Of a stretch of 64,000 bases of DNA, positions 10,001 to 20,318 are shown piece after piece; the first letter of the stretch is position 1, and every line of letters starts with the position of its first letter. Source of the stretch: Meandrina meandrites (taxonomy: Eukaryota > Cnidaria > Anthozoa > Scleractinia > Meandrinidae); assembly GCA_963693305.1 (NCBI GenBank), contig OY855911.1, positions 30,892,939 to 30,956,938 of the forward strand, written 5' to 3'. The translations under genes were made by a program, and so were the position numbers. The notes under the pieces are model-generated. The model was not told the origin of the DNA, searched no databases, and saw only the letters and a program-made list of their open reading frames with translations.

Positions 10001-12561
10001 CAGTTAGTATAGGCTATTATACCATTTGTAACAATGGTAGAGCAGGTCTCGTCTTTGCGGGAGACCCAAGAGTACATAAATGTCGGAGAAGGGTAAACTA
10101 CAAAAGGCCTTGCTTTGCAAAATGCAATAGCCATATTGAATCAATTTGAATCCAAGTCAACCTTTTTCTATTTCTATACACTTCGACTTTGTTATTTCAT
10201 GTACCGGCATCGGACGATGGGCGAATTAATAAATTAATTTATCAGTAATTTCTTCTGCAGTTAATATGTTGTGTGAGGCAAGGATGATTATGGAATGTTC
10301 TCATATTTTTCGCTCGTTTAGACCCTGTTCGGCGATTTCTAAAACTGGCGATACAATAAATGCCAAATGAAGTTAAGAAAATCGGAAAAGTAACACGATT
10401 TTGAATCGCCTGTATATTGTGTATAATTATCATTCATTTCACTAGAAAATTGGAACATCCTCACATCGTAAAGTTTTATGGCACATCACTTCTCAAGAAA
10501 GGGGATAGCACAAGAGTAATCCTGGTAATGGAAATGTGCAAACAAAAATTGAAGAGTCACATATTTGGTCACCCAGAGGCAGCTCCTGCAACATCCACGG
10601 ATCCTGCGGTTGTTAGAGAAGTATGTCGTTGGGCGACAGAGATCACCGATGCTCTTGCGTTTATGCACAATCAAGGAGTTGTCCACAGAGACCTGACGCT
10701 CGAGAACATCTTGGTATGAAACTAACTAGCATTTAAAATCTACAAGAGATCTTCATAGAACACTGTTCAAAAAATCTATAGCGTGCATAGCAAGCGTTCC
10801 AGTAGAGCGCGAACGATACTATCCCTTTTTCGCTTCTTGCCGCGCGTTATTTGGGTGAGACCAAAGAAAATAGGAGGAGGAAGAGAAGTGGAGAGGAGGG
10901 AACGCTTGCCAGAAAACTCCATGATTCTGAAAAACCCGTTCGTCCACAAACGGTGCTTCCGATTGGTGTGGTGTGGAAATGTATCAAATTCACGTGAATG
11001 ATTTGAACGCTTGCTACGCAGGCTAAAATCTCTCTGAAAGTTTTCTTTCGTTTCTTTTTGTAAATTTTGACCGGAGAGAAAAAAGAAACAAAACATTTAT
11101 TCCACGCTCGTGACTTGATGAATATTTCGAGCGTAAAATTTGTCATCTTTCTCCAATGAATCACCATATATTACGTTTGCCTATCGACATTGTTGATCCT
11201 AGCAGTACAGGGGCGTATCTACCTGTGCGCACCTGAAAAAGTCGAAAATTAAAAAAAGTATAACAAACTTAAGGTTACTGATAACCTTTTCGGGTGCCTT
11301 TCGGAAGAAGTTTCGTACGCACGTCATTTTTGGTGAAACCATGGCTAACTATATATCTGTGGAAAGGTTATGAAATGTAAAATATAATTATATAAAAATC
11401 GTGGAAATTTATAGCTTCGGTTAGCGCGCGCGAGCCTTTAAACTTTGCAGCCGGCGTTCACGTTGAGTAGATGAATATACGATACGTTTGGAATTCATTG
11501 TTTTTTTTTTTCAATGAAGCTAAACAATAAAGGGATCGTTCGACGAAACTAAAACAAGATTTACACAATAGATTGCAACTCTGCGTGAGCTAAATATTCA
11601 TAAAAACGTTACAATTTTCAATCGATAATACCACAGACGAAATAATAATCAACGAAAAAAACGCAAAACCTAAACGAATTATCAACGTAGAATCATACCT
11701 CTTATCCCCTTTTGTGCAAAAACAGAACCTTTGTCGTTGTGATAGTTTGGAGGCACACGTTAGACTACTCTACGCAATAAACTTATGGTGAACGCCCCCA
11801 AAGCTACTGCGCATGTCCGTTTCCGTTACGCAACAGATTGATATAACAAACGTAACAAACTTGAAACCGTCGATGTTCACTTCGCTGAACTACCCGCCTT
11901 CCCATTATCTCTTACAACAAAACAAACTGCACTTTATCAATCTGCACTTGATAGACTACCAAAGAGGGTAAATTAAATGCCTGCTCATCAGGCGTTTCTC
12001 CGTAGCTTAGTGGATAAAGCGCCTACCGGGTTTTTGTCAGGTCAAGGGTTCGAATCCTAGCTGACCAATCAACTTCACTTTTTTTTGCTACGAGCTCTCT
12101 TTCAGATTACGGAAAATCGATTGTTTAATTTTCTTAGCACTATTAAATTGCGTGATTGTGTTTCTTGTTTTCCATTTAAGCTATCAAAGGATAATTCGGT
12201 GAAGGTTACTGATGTTGGAGTATTTAAAGAAGCAGGAACCCCTGTTTACAGTGTTTACATCGCACCAGAAGTGTTCCATTCCAAGGTCTATGACAGCAAA
12301 GCAGACATATACAGCTTTGGCATAATACTCTGGGAGATATGGTATGGGCAGCAGGCCCTCGTTGAAGTTAAGGGGCCAACAACAGCTTTCTTGGGCTTGG
12401 TGGATGAAGGCTATGGTTTGCAATATGTCAAAGGTAAAAAAGAACCTCCGCGCAGCTGGAAAATATTGATGGAGAAATGCTGGAGTAAAGACCCAGATGA
12501 ACGCCCATCTCTTTGGGATTGTCGCCAACAATTCATGGAACTGAATAAGGAATGGTTGTAA
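7099..12561 (+). CDS. Copy A: 5'-truncated GTPase-kinase family member (exons 5-8 only)
   Basis: Exons 7099-7424, 8629-9774, 10446-10713 and 12181-12561 are open, with intact GT-AG sites and phases matching the paralogues. Exons 1-4, which carry the P-loop and DSPG, are not found in the 7 kb upstream, so no GTP-binding G1 or G3 remains; G4 (CNKWDQVP) does. Stalk and hydrophobic segment (PLSLYVLVIGAPVVGILVI) are kept. Kinase changes: the glycine loop reads RCGAFSTV instead of GSGAFATV, VELK for VALK, HRDLTLEN (catalytic-loop Lys to Thr), DVG, and a 5-residue deletion in the activation loop before APE. If expressed, it is probably a pseudokinase lacking a working GTPase. It may be a decaying duplicate. 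Confidence 0.8.
7515..7939. mobile_element. 425-bp inverted-repeat element in copy A intron 5
   Basis: Ends CCCCGGGGGGG and CCCCCCCGGGG; flanks CCACTG at 7509-7514 and 7940-7945. B and C have the uninterrupted site (GCTACTGCACC and GCTACTACACC). The interior repeats ACCCCATTATAGTCA and related ATAGTCA blocks. Confidence 0.75.
10778..11024. mobile_element. 247-bp MITE in copy A intron 7
   Basis: Arms TAGCGTGCATAGCAAGCGTT and complement of AGCCTGCGTAGCAAGCGTTC. AAAATCT flanks both sides (10771-10777, 11025-11031), and the C intron has the single AAAATCT site. Confidence 0.72.
11996..12070 (+). mobile_element. tRNA-derived SINE head in copy A intron 7
   Basis: The A box (TAGCTTAGTGG) and B box (GGGTTCGAATCC) of a polymerase III promoter are spaced as in a tRNA, but the stems do not pair, so it is not a working tRNA. 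A T-rich tail follows. Confidence 0.65.
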
Positions 12562-12723
12562 GACCCAAGTAACTTTAACAGCAGTCCAATGGACTAATTT
12601 ATGGTGACCGGCAAAGATTTCCAGAATTTAAGGTAGTTCTGAACCCCCCTTGCCAAATTCGTTTTAAACTTTTCAAAAAAGGTTGACTCTTTTTAAAACA
12701 ATAGGGATCATCAATCTCTTAGA

Positions 12724-13586
12724 AGGGACGGACCATTAGAAAAGTCATAGGGGGTGAGGGGAACAAACCAAAAAGTAATGCAAGGCAAAATGTCCGAAAA
12801 AAAAATATGCAAGGAAAAACTCACGGAAAAAAAATCATGTTTAAAATGGGCCGCACCAGAATTATAATTCTTCTCAAAAAGTGTCCCCAAATTGACCAAA
12901 TGGCATTAGAGCATGTCTCGATTTTCATACTTTTACCGGGGAAGGATTCCCCTGCCCCTCCCCCCCCCCCCCCCCCCCCAATTTTAGTACGGCAGGGGTA
13001 ATTTGCCGAACGCAGGACGCCGGACGCAAAACAAAACCACCGAAACAAGCGAAAGCCAACAGGAGTACCTTGCATTCAGCTTAGTCTAAAAAGCACTCCG
13101 GTTAGCCTGAATAAGGCCCAGGTTAGCCTGTTTATGGGTAGCTCTCAATAATGGTAATGGTTTTTGCTTGCTTCGGTGATTTTGTTTCGCATTCGGTGTT
13201 CGGAAAATTACCCCTGCCGATTTTAATACCGTCACAATCACTGCTAACGTTTGGGTCCCCTCGCCTCAAAATTTTTTCCTACGGGCCTGACAGGTATATC
13301 AATTACACAATTTTACACTATACACCTGTAAACTGCTACTTACTTATTATGTCATAAAATAAATGGAAAGTAACGTTAACAAGCTATGTATTTAATAAAT
13401 CAAAGTAGCACTGTTTTTAATTAATTTAATAGCAAATTGTGCATGAAGCAGATTTTGTTTAAAACAAATAATTCGTGCATAGTGCTGCAGTAAAAAAGAG
13501 TTCTTGCACAGGCAATGGGCCAAAAAAAGAATTCTTCCAAGTCAAAACTTTCCCTCCCCCCATCAGTTTTCTAATCGTCCGTCCCT
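12724..13586. mobile_element. Inverted-repeat element behind copy A
   Basis: Left AGGGACGGACCATTAGAAAA and right complement ending GTCCGTCCCT. It carries a run of about 19 C near 12960 and a nested foldback (12990-13220) whose arms read GGCAGGGGTAATTT. It splits the 3' flank of A: sequence on both sides is collinear with the flank of B. Confidence 0.7.
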
Positions 13587-13589
13587 AAT

Positions 13590-14350
13590 AATAGTAACAA
13601 TAATTAGCACTTTAATGACTATACTGTTGCTATGGTAACATGTAAGCAAATGGCCACAACGTAAACACCAATGATGGTGAATTCATTATTACCTGTCTTT
13701 TAACGAAAATGAATAAATAGTAGTAATATTATTTCATCAAAGTCTAAAACCAGCTACATCAAAGGGTCTCGAGAAAGCAGGTCAATTTAGCTATATTATA
13801 TATTGAGAAGGTGTACGTGTGAGACAGCGTACGTGAACACTTTTAGAGATACCTATGCATCAATGGTGATTTTTCGATTGCTTCAGGTTATCACGCCTCT
13901 TACATTCACGGGGAGGCGGAGGAGGAGGTATTTTCTCCCTGCTTCCTACCTTAACAATTTAGGAAAGATGGTAAGCAGGGCGGAGGTCCTTCAGTTTTTC
14001 ACTTTGGCGAGCTAACTTGCATTTGCTTGGGGTGAGGTCATCCCCACCTCTCTCCTTTTCCTACTATAGCTAGAGGGAACAATTTACGACACAGCCTGGA
14101 AACAGGGCATACGATCGCTCCGTTTGTTATATCTTTCCGGACTCCAAATTAAAGGGGCAGACATTTCCTTAGTCTTGCATGAAATTTAATTAGCACCAAT
14201 ACAACGAAATTTAGCATTAGTTTTCCTTTATCACATTAACCAAGCATAAGTTATAAGCTAAATAAAAAGAACACTTAGCCTCATGCCGGGAATATTCAGT
14301 TCTGCAAGAGCATACAGTCGAACCCCAATTAAGCTGCAATCCATTTAGGG
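13590..14350. other. 3' flank of copy A, collinear with flanks of B and C
   Basis: TAACAATAATTAGCACTTTAATG and following blocks match 41540-42120 and 55790-56480. No coding frame is supported. This marks how far the duplicated unit extends to the right of each copy. Confidence 0.6.
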
Positions 14351-14365
14351 GCCACCCACTATTAA

Positions 14366-14699
14366 GGAAGTTCACGCCCAAAATCTTCTCACGTACAGAT
14401 TTCTTTTAAACTTTGAGTGGGAGTTAGAAAATAACCAGCTTATGCCAAAAAGGTAAAAAGAATTGGGGGAACACCGAGTTCGTTTTGGAGATAAAGCATA
14501 TCACATATCATAGTTTTTTTAGAAGCTTGGATTATTTAGGGCGATTTTGCATTCATTTCCGTCAGCAAACAATGTGTTTATTTCAGCGTGAATAGGCCTG
14601 TTTACTTGGTGCGCACACTTAATGTATGACGTAGCACGCGCGTGTATAATGAATAGCGTGCGCAGTAGAGATGCGCTGTAGCAATGGTCACGAACGTCC
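14366..14699. mobile_element. Degenerate TTAA-type MITE
   Basis: It starts after TTAA with GGAAGTTCACGCCC and ends GGTCACGAACGTCC. The inner ACACCGAGTTCGTTTTGGAG block matches the element at 47087-47742. Confidence 0.6.
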
Positions 14700-14701
14700 T
14701 G

Positions 14702-15067
14702 AAGGTGGTATGGTACCCTTAAAACGACCAAAAGGGGGATAAAAAGTTTTATAGTATGCGAAAAGCTCCCTAAAGTGGATTAAATATTCCGTTTGATAGA
14801 GAAATGAAAAAGCCTGTGTTAGCGATTAAAGGACAGTTTTTTTGCCAGCCATGAAATCTATCAAGTCTACATTTTTGGTCATTTTCTGATTGTAAACAAC
14901 CGTTGCTATGGCCGTTACTATGTATAAATCTTCTACCACTGTGTATATTCCTTGAATTTCTCACTTATCATGGGGCGAATTCAGCAAAATCGTTTCGAAA
15001 TGATTTTTCATCAATGTTCAGTGGCTTTAAATCCCATATCGTCATATTTAGGGTACCATATCACCTT
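14702..15067. mobile_element. Inverted-repeat element with AAGGTGGTATGGTACCCT ends
   Basis: The right end AGGGTACCATATCACCTT complements the left with one mismatch. 366 bp with no frame. Confidence 0.6.
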
Positions 15068-15966
15068 TAAGGACGTTTTAGGCCAACGATGCTAATTGTC
15101 TCTCTCTCTCTCTCTTGTAGAACAAATGACAAAAGCCATGCAAAACCATACAAGATTTTGTTCTTATCTATGACTAAAACTTGATTATACGATTAGCTCC
15201 TACTGAACTATTACGTCATAACTGAAATTTTACAATATTTTATCTCGTATTGTTTTTAATTATAGCTATCCTCGAATTTACACACCAAAAATGAAGTTTT
15301 TATTTTTCTATTTCTACTTTATTATTTCGTGGCGTGCCTGTAAACTAGCTATTAAGTTAAGTGTGCTGACCGCGTTAAATAAATGATTCGGAATTTGTCT
15401 TTAGTTCCCCGTTATTTGTTGAAGAAGGAAATTCAACAAAATGCCGTAACCTCTCAGGAAACGGAAGATTATTTCCATTGAAAACTAGAAAACTTGCATC
15501 AGCCAGACACTTGGCGAGCTTGCGACGAAATTCGTTCATGCCGGCCAACTAACTTCTTCGTCTCACTTCGATCAAATGCGGGTTCATCATTTTATTAACT
15601 GGAGAAATTATCTATGCAAGTTTGTTTGGACTCGTGCATGTGGGTTGCTATCATCGCTGTCTGAGGATTAGCATGTCAAGCAGCTCGCAGCGGAAAGTTT
15701 TAAAACTTGCAAACAGGGGAATAAAATTACGCTTTACTTTGCTCATTGAGTTTACGCTTGTTATTTTTATTTTCACGACTTGCGTTTAGATTTAAGCTTG
15801 AGGGTTTGCTCGATCTTGCTGGGTTTTTTTTGATGTGATTTTATGAAAGTACGTTTTCGCTCGTTTTCGTTCCGCCGGATATATTTAGCTTCGCGCCTTG
15901 AAGGTCTTCCGAAAATTTTGCCCTGGCTCCATGTCATAAACAAGAAAATCACATGTTTCCTCGTAG

Positions 15967-16033
15967 ATGAGCTACTTTTCGAAATCCGTCGTTCAAGACG
16001 CGTTTCGAAAAGTAGCTCGTCTAGACGGGTAAC

Positions 16034-16064
<31 letters not shown>

Positions 16065-16198
16065 GATAACCGGACGAATTACAAAATGTTTGCCGAAGCT
16101 CGTCCAGACGGGTAACGCGTCTCTAGTATAAAAACGGCCATTGGCCATTGGCGTCTTGAACGACGGATTTCGAAAAGTAGCTCATCTGGACGGGTAAC

Positions 16199-16229
<31 letters not shown>

Positions 16230-16304
16230 GATAACCGGACGAATTACAAAATTTTTGCCGAAGCTCGTCCAGACGGGTAACGCGTCTCTAGTATAAAAAC
16301 GGCC
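15967..16304. repeat. Rearranged palindromic repeat (two right arms)
   Basis: It contains the centre and two direct copies of the right arm of the 294-bp palindrome at 17493-17786, joined by a short TTGGCCATTGGCG link. Both arms end TCTAGTATAAAAACGGCCA. Confidence 0.72.
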
Positions 16305-17492
16305 AATAACTGTTAGTAGAGTTCTGCTTAGAGAGTAAAAATTACAGTCTGCATGATTGGCTGATCGAGCTGTTGTACACTATTAGCCACTTGTGAGTAA
16401 TGACTAGAGGTGGTCTAGAAAAATGGTGATGTTTTCTCTTTTCTCCGAACTTTCGGAGAAAACTTTTTTCAACATTACCGGTCATGCAGGATAATTCAAT
16501 TCCCGAAAACAATAATAAAATAAATAATAATAAAAAAAACATATTCGTTCTCGATTTCTGTGAGCTGATAGCTGCATTGATGAGGCTGAAGGCCTTCCTG
16601 ATGGCTCTCCCATGATAAGACTACGACCCAAATAATCAACGACTGGTGAGTCCGGCCGAGTTTTCTAGCGCTCCTAGAAAACCAGGACGAGCATTCTTCT
16701 TTATCTATCGCTCATACAAAACAAGGGCGAATAGTCTAATTGTTTTAGTAAAAAATCTAAAGGATTGCATTCCAGAAGTACTCATTTAACGTACTTTTCG
16801 CCCGAAAAATCAAGGAAAATCTTACCTTCAAAAGGTAATGCACGCGCCATAGTAAAATGAATAGTAGAAACTTAGTCGCGTTCTATTGGGTATCCGCCAA
16901 TCTGATTGGTTCTTCCATTAAACAATAGAGTGTTTGTGTCGAGAAACTATCGGCTGATAGTTGCCCTGCGGCCAAGAAGGAAAGTTTCGGGGGCTGATAT
17001 GATAGTTTAAGCGTTAAGAACAACACATTTCCAAGGGACAACTATCAGACCGATAGATCCGAGACAAAAACACTTTATATTGTCTTCGTTGCTCACAACG
17101 AAGTTTTCTTCCGCGCCCCCATTCAAAAACAAGCATCTTGAATTATTTTTAACTTTTTGGTATGAAAGACTTGAAAGTCAAATTAAATGGGAACAAACGA
17201 AAGAAGACAGACGAGAAATCCACTGAATGCAACAAACGATACAAAACCAGACAAGAAACCCACTAAATGCCCGCTTTTGACAAAACGTTTTCACGGACGA
17301 GTACTATTATCCATCCGGGTATTTTCCTCGGACGGGCACTATGGACTGATCGTGTCTCTTCGCGGATGAACACTATTGCGTCACATGACCAATTTAAATT
17401 AATCAGTATCGGCGAAAATTTAGTGTTGAATTGTAATCGCTGATAGAACATGATCGCATGCGCGTTGGTCTTTAAAGGGGCAAAGATGTGAA

Positions 17493-17568
17493 TGGCCGTT
17501 TTTATACTAGAGACGCGTTACCCGTCTGGACGAGCTTCGGCAAAAATTTTGTAATTCGTCCGGTTATC

Positions 17569-17599
<31 letters not shown>

Positions 17600-17679
17600 G
17601 TTACCCGTCCAGATGAGCTACTTTTCGAAATCCGTCGTTCAAGACGCGTTTCGAAAAGTAGCTCGTCTAGACGGGTAAC

Positions 17680-17710
<31 letters not shown>

Positions 17711-17786
17711 GATAACCGGACGAATTACAAAATTTTTGCCGAAGCTCGTCCAGACGGGTAACGCGTCTCTAGTATAAAAACGGCCA
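17493..17786. repeat. 294-bp near-perfect palindrome
   Basis: Ends TGGCCGTTTTTATACTAGAG and complement; each arm includes GACGGGTAACGCGTC, AAATTTTTGCCGAAGC and GGATAACCGGACGAATTAC. The centre is TTTCGAAATCCGTCG. The near-identity of the arms indicates a young foldback element. Confidence 0.8.
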
Positions 17787-18764
17787 ATAAAAACTTAATA
17801 ATAAAACAATTAGATAACTCGCCTTCTTTTTCTATGAGAGATTGTCAACTTGGCTGCGCCTCGTTGATTATTTGGTCATTGAAAACTCAGGCTCATTGTC
17901 CAGTTAAATAGAAAGTAGGATAACCAATGAGATTCACGGATTTCCAATAGAGCACAGCTGAGTTTCTACTAATCGATCGCGTTAATCCTCTTTTTGACTC
18001 TAAATTGCCAAAATATTATCGGTTTTGGCCAGCAATCCCACAGTGTCGACGCCCTCGTGTTTTTATGAGTCATAGTCAACTCTGCTGCGCCATGTTGACT
18101 ATTCGCTCGTAAAAACCTCGGGCTTAATGATCAACTCGAAGTCTGCGAAGAAACGCTCCTGAAATATACAGCGGCGTTTTCCTTTATATGACATCAAGCA
18201 AAAAATAGCAATAATGATTCGTTTGTGTTATGATAAGTTGGTTGCCCTGTGCGTTGTTGATATCACGCGTGATCTGTAGGTTCAGAGGTCATAAAAGTAC
18301 TTGGAGAATAAGCCCTCCAAGCGTACAGACGTGTATCTCTTTACTCATAACAGTTTGGAATGTGTAAAACTATTGTCTGTAGATTTGGCTTGATGATTGT
18401 GTGCTTTCGGAGATTTTTAGTTAGTAGTACATGTAGTAGCTGACTATTGAAAATCTGTCAATAAAGTTCCCTCGGCGCACGAGTTTTCATTTATAACTGA
18501 ACGGTAAACCGGCTTTATTAACGATATTCCATGTTCTACAGATAAGCCACTGGGAAAAGCCTTAAACAATTAGAGCACTCTCGGCTGCTCTCATTTTGTA
18601 TTGCAACCTTACTTACAAATGAAAACTAAGATCAGATACACTTGAGAATTCAACTTGTAACAGTTTGGCGAGCTTACGTATATAACTTTAATAATATAAT
18701 CTGTCTTAATATTCATAATCATGAGCTGTGGCTCTTTTAGTTAAAAATATCTAATAGTGATCTT

Positions 18765-18948
18765 TAGTATATACCACACAAGTGAATAGTGCTTTCCGCG
18801 CGCGCTGATTGGTTAACTCGGAGGTGATTAGCAAAGTACTATTCACCTCCGAGCAGCGGAAGAGAAACAAAATGGCTTCGCGCGTCGCTTTGTGTACCGA
18901 AATTAATGTTTTGGTCCATTAGTTATTCAACTTGTGTGGTATATACTA
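18765..18948. mobile_element. MITE with TAGTATATACCACAC ends
   Basis: The complement GTGTGGTATATACTA lies at 18934-18948; inner arms GAATAGT and CGGAGGTG/CACCTCCG also pair. The same end family flanks 46076-46906. Confidence 0.65.
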
Positions 18949-19016
18949 AAACAATTATTCACCTCAGTGTCGGTGAAAGTGGTGGATATTTACCTCCACT
19001 TCGGTGAATAATTGTT
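18949..19016. repeat. Short foldback AACAATTATTCACC
   Basis: The complement GGTGAATAATTGTT is at 19003-19016. It abuts the TAGTATATAC element, the same pairing seen at 45966-46906. Confidence 0.55.
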
Positions 19017-19357
19017 AATTATTTGCTTAGAATAGTGAAAAATTACCAAAAAATATATGTTTACGGCCAGAATATTTTATTTACGCTAAAAAATGTTTTG
19101 AACCATAGAATGATTCTCCCATCGCAAATGCTATGTAGCCACTGCTAACAGCAGTCGCCATTACGTCAATGTAACTGCATAACCACGGAAACCCTCTGAG
19201 GGATTAGGTCGGTTTGCTGTAACTACGAGATATTAAAAACACATATGTATCTTAATGCTTACAAGTATATGCTATAAAAAATTAAACATTGTTTCACTCA
19301 GGTCTTTTAAAATCTGCTCCATAAGGAGTACTTTTAGTGTTTCAGTTTTTGCTCATA

Positions 19358-20008
19358 CTATTGTAAGTGTACATTTGCATCTTCAGTCTTGCTAGAAAAT
19401 GACACGGATGCTCGTTTTGGCGCATTTGGTTTTGGTGCTGGCCGTGGTGCTGGTTTTGGTGGCACTTGTGGCTTTGAGACTAGTCGTCGTGGTTTTGGAA
19501 CTGGGTGTGGCTTTGAAGGAGGAGGATTTGGTTCAGCAGCAGGTAATTCACGTCCAGAGGAACTGTGGAGCATTTTGTCGGATGGGGACACACTCTGCAT
19601 GTCCTTTACCTTTTGAAGCTTTTGAAACTTTTGAAGCTCCTTCCGGCTGTCTTGAGCAGATAGCCGTCGTTGTGGCTCGCTATCCCAACACGTTTGCATA
19701 ACAAGTTGCCACATCCCCCATGGTTGGCGTGTGCCACCAACGTGGCTTGGGCGAAGTCCACCTCTTATATCATCGAGAAGCTTGAAGTGAGATCGGCTGG
19801 CCAGTTCGTTTTGAAATGCTATTTTGGCATACCACATTTCCCAAAGTATCAGGCCAAAACTGTACATGTCAGCCTTGCTGTCGTAGATTCGACCATCCAG
19901 GACTTCGGGAGCAAGGTAAAGCAGGGTACCGCACATTGTACCCGTTATGTCTTTTTCATGCTTGGCCACGCCAACATCGGTTAGTTTCACTTTGTTCTCA
20001 ACTGTCAA
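19358..20008 (-). CDS. Copy D exon 8: kinase C-lobe plus proline-rich tail
   Basis: It starts LTVENKVKLTDVG (DVG for DFG), then APEV, DSKADMYSFGLILWEMWY, and a C-terminal extension of about 70 residues rich in Pro and Lys, with PQVPPK and repeated KP/RP pairs. The plus-strand copies stop right after the kinase, so the tail is specific to D. The PxxPxK motif could bind SH3 domains (inference). Confidence 0.83.
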   Translation of the reverse strand: MTVENKVKLTDVGVAKHEKDITGTMCGTLLYLAPEVLDGRIYDSKADMYSFGLILWEMWYAKIAFQNELASRSHFKLLDDIRGGLRPSHVGGTRQPWGMWQLVMQTCWDSEPQRRLSAQDSRKELQKFQKLQKVKDMQSVSPSDKMLHSSSGRELPAAEPNPPPSKPHPVPKPRRLVSKPQVPPKPAPRPAPKPNAPKRASVSFSSKTEDANVHLQ

Positions 20009-20279
20009 CTTAATAAAACAAAAAACACAAAGTGGAAGTGAGCATGATGAGCCTAGTATGCCTGTCATTTCACCCGTCGCAACTGATGTCTCGCTATCAA
20101 TTTATCTCTGCCTTTGGTGTATATATTTTTTCGGATTCTTATGTTCTTTGTTATAAGCGTTGTATTTAAGAAATAGAAAACATGTACCGTGTTTCTATCG
20201 CCGGAGTTATAGAAACATGAGTTGAAGTTTGGGAGAACGAGAAATGCTGTTCGAATTCGAGTTCGAGTTCTCCCAAACT

Positions 20280-20318
<39 letters not shown>

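Larger units (their letters stand above)
16305..19350. other. Gene-free stretch with repeats
   Basis: Apart from the palindromes and MITEs listed I see only short frames. TCAACT..GCTGCGCC..GTTGA motifs near 17850 and 18070 are a diverged repeat pair. Confidence 0.55.

Noticed and set aside
11996..12070. Functional tRNA genes at 12.0 kb, 54.6 kb, 28.3 kb and 62.6 kb
   Set aside because: A and B boxes are present, but acceptor and anticodon stems do not pair properly, and body and tail sequences recur between copies. These are SINE heads.
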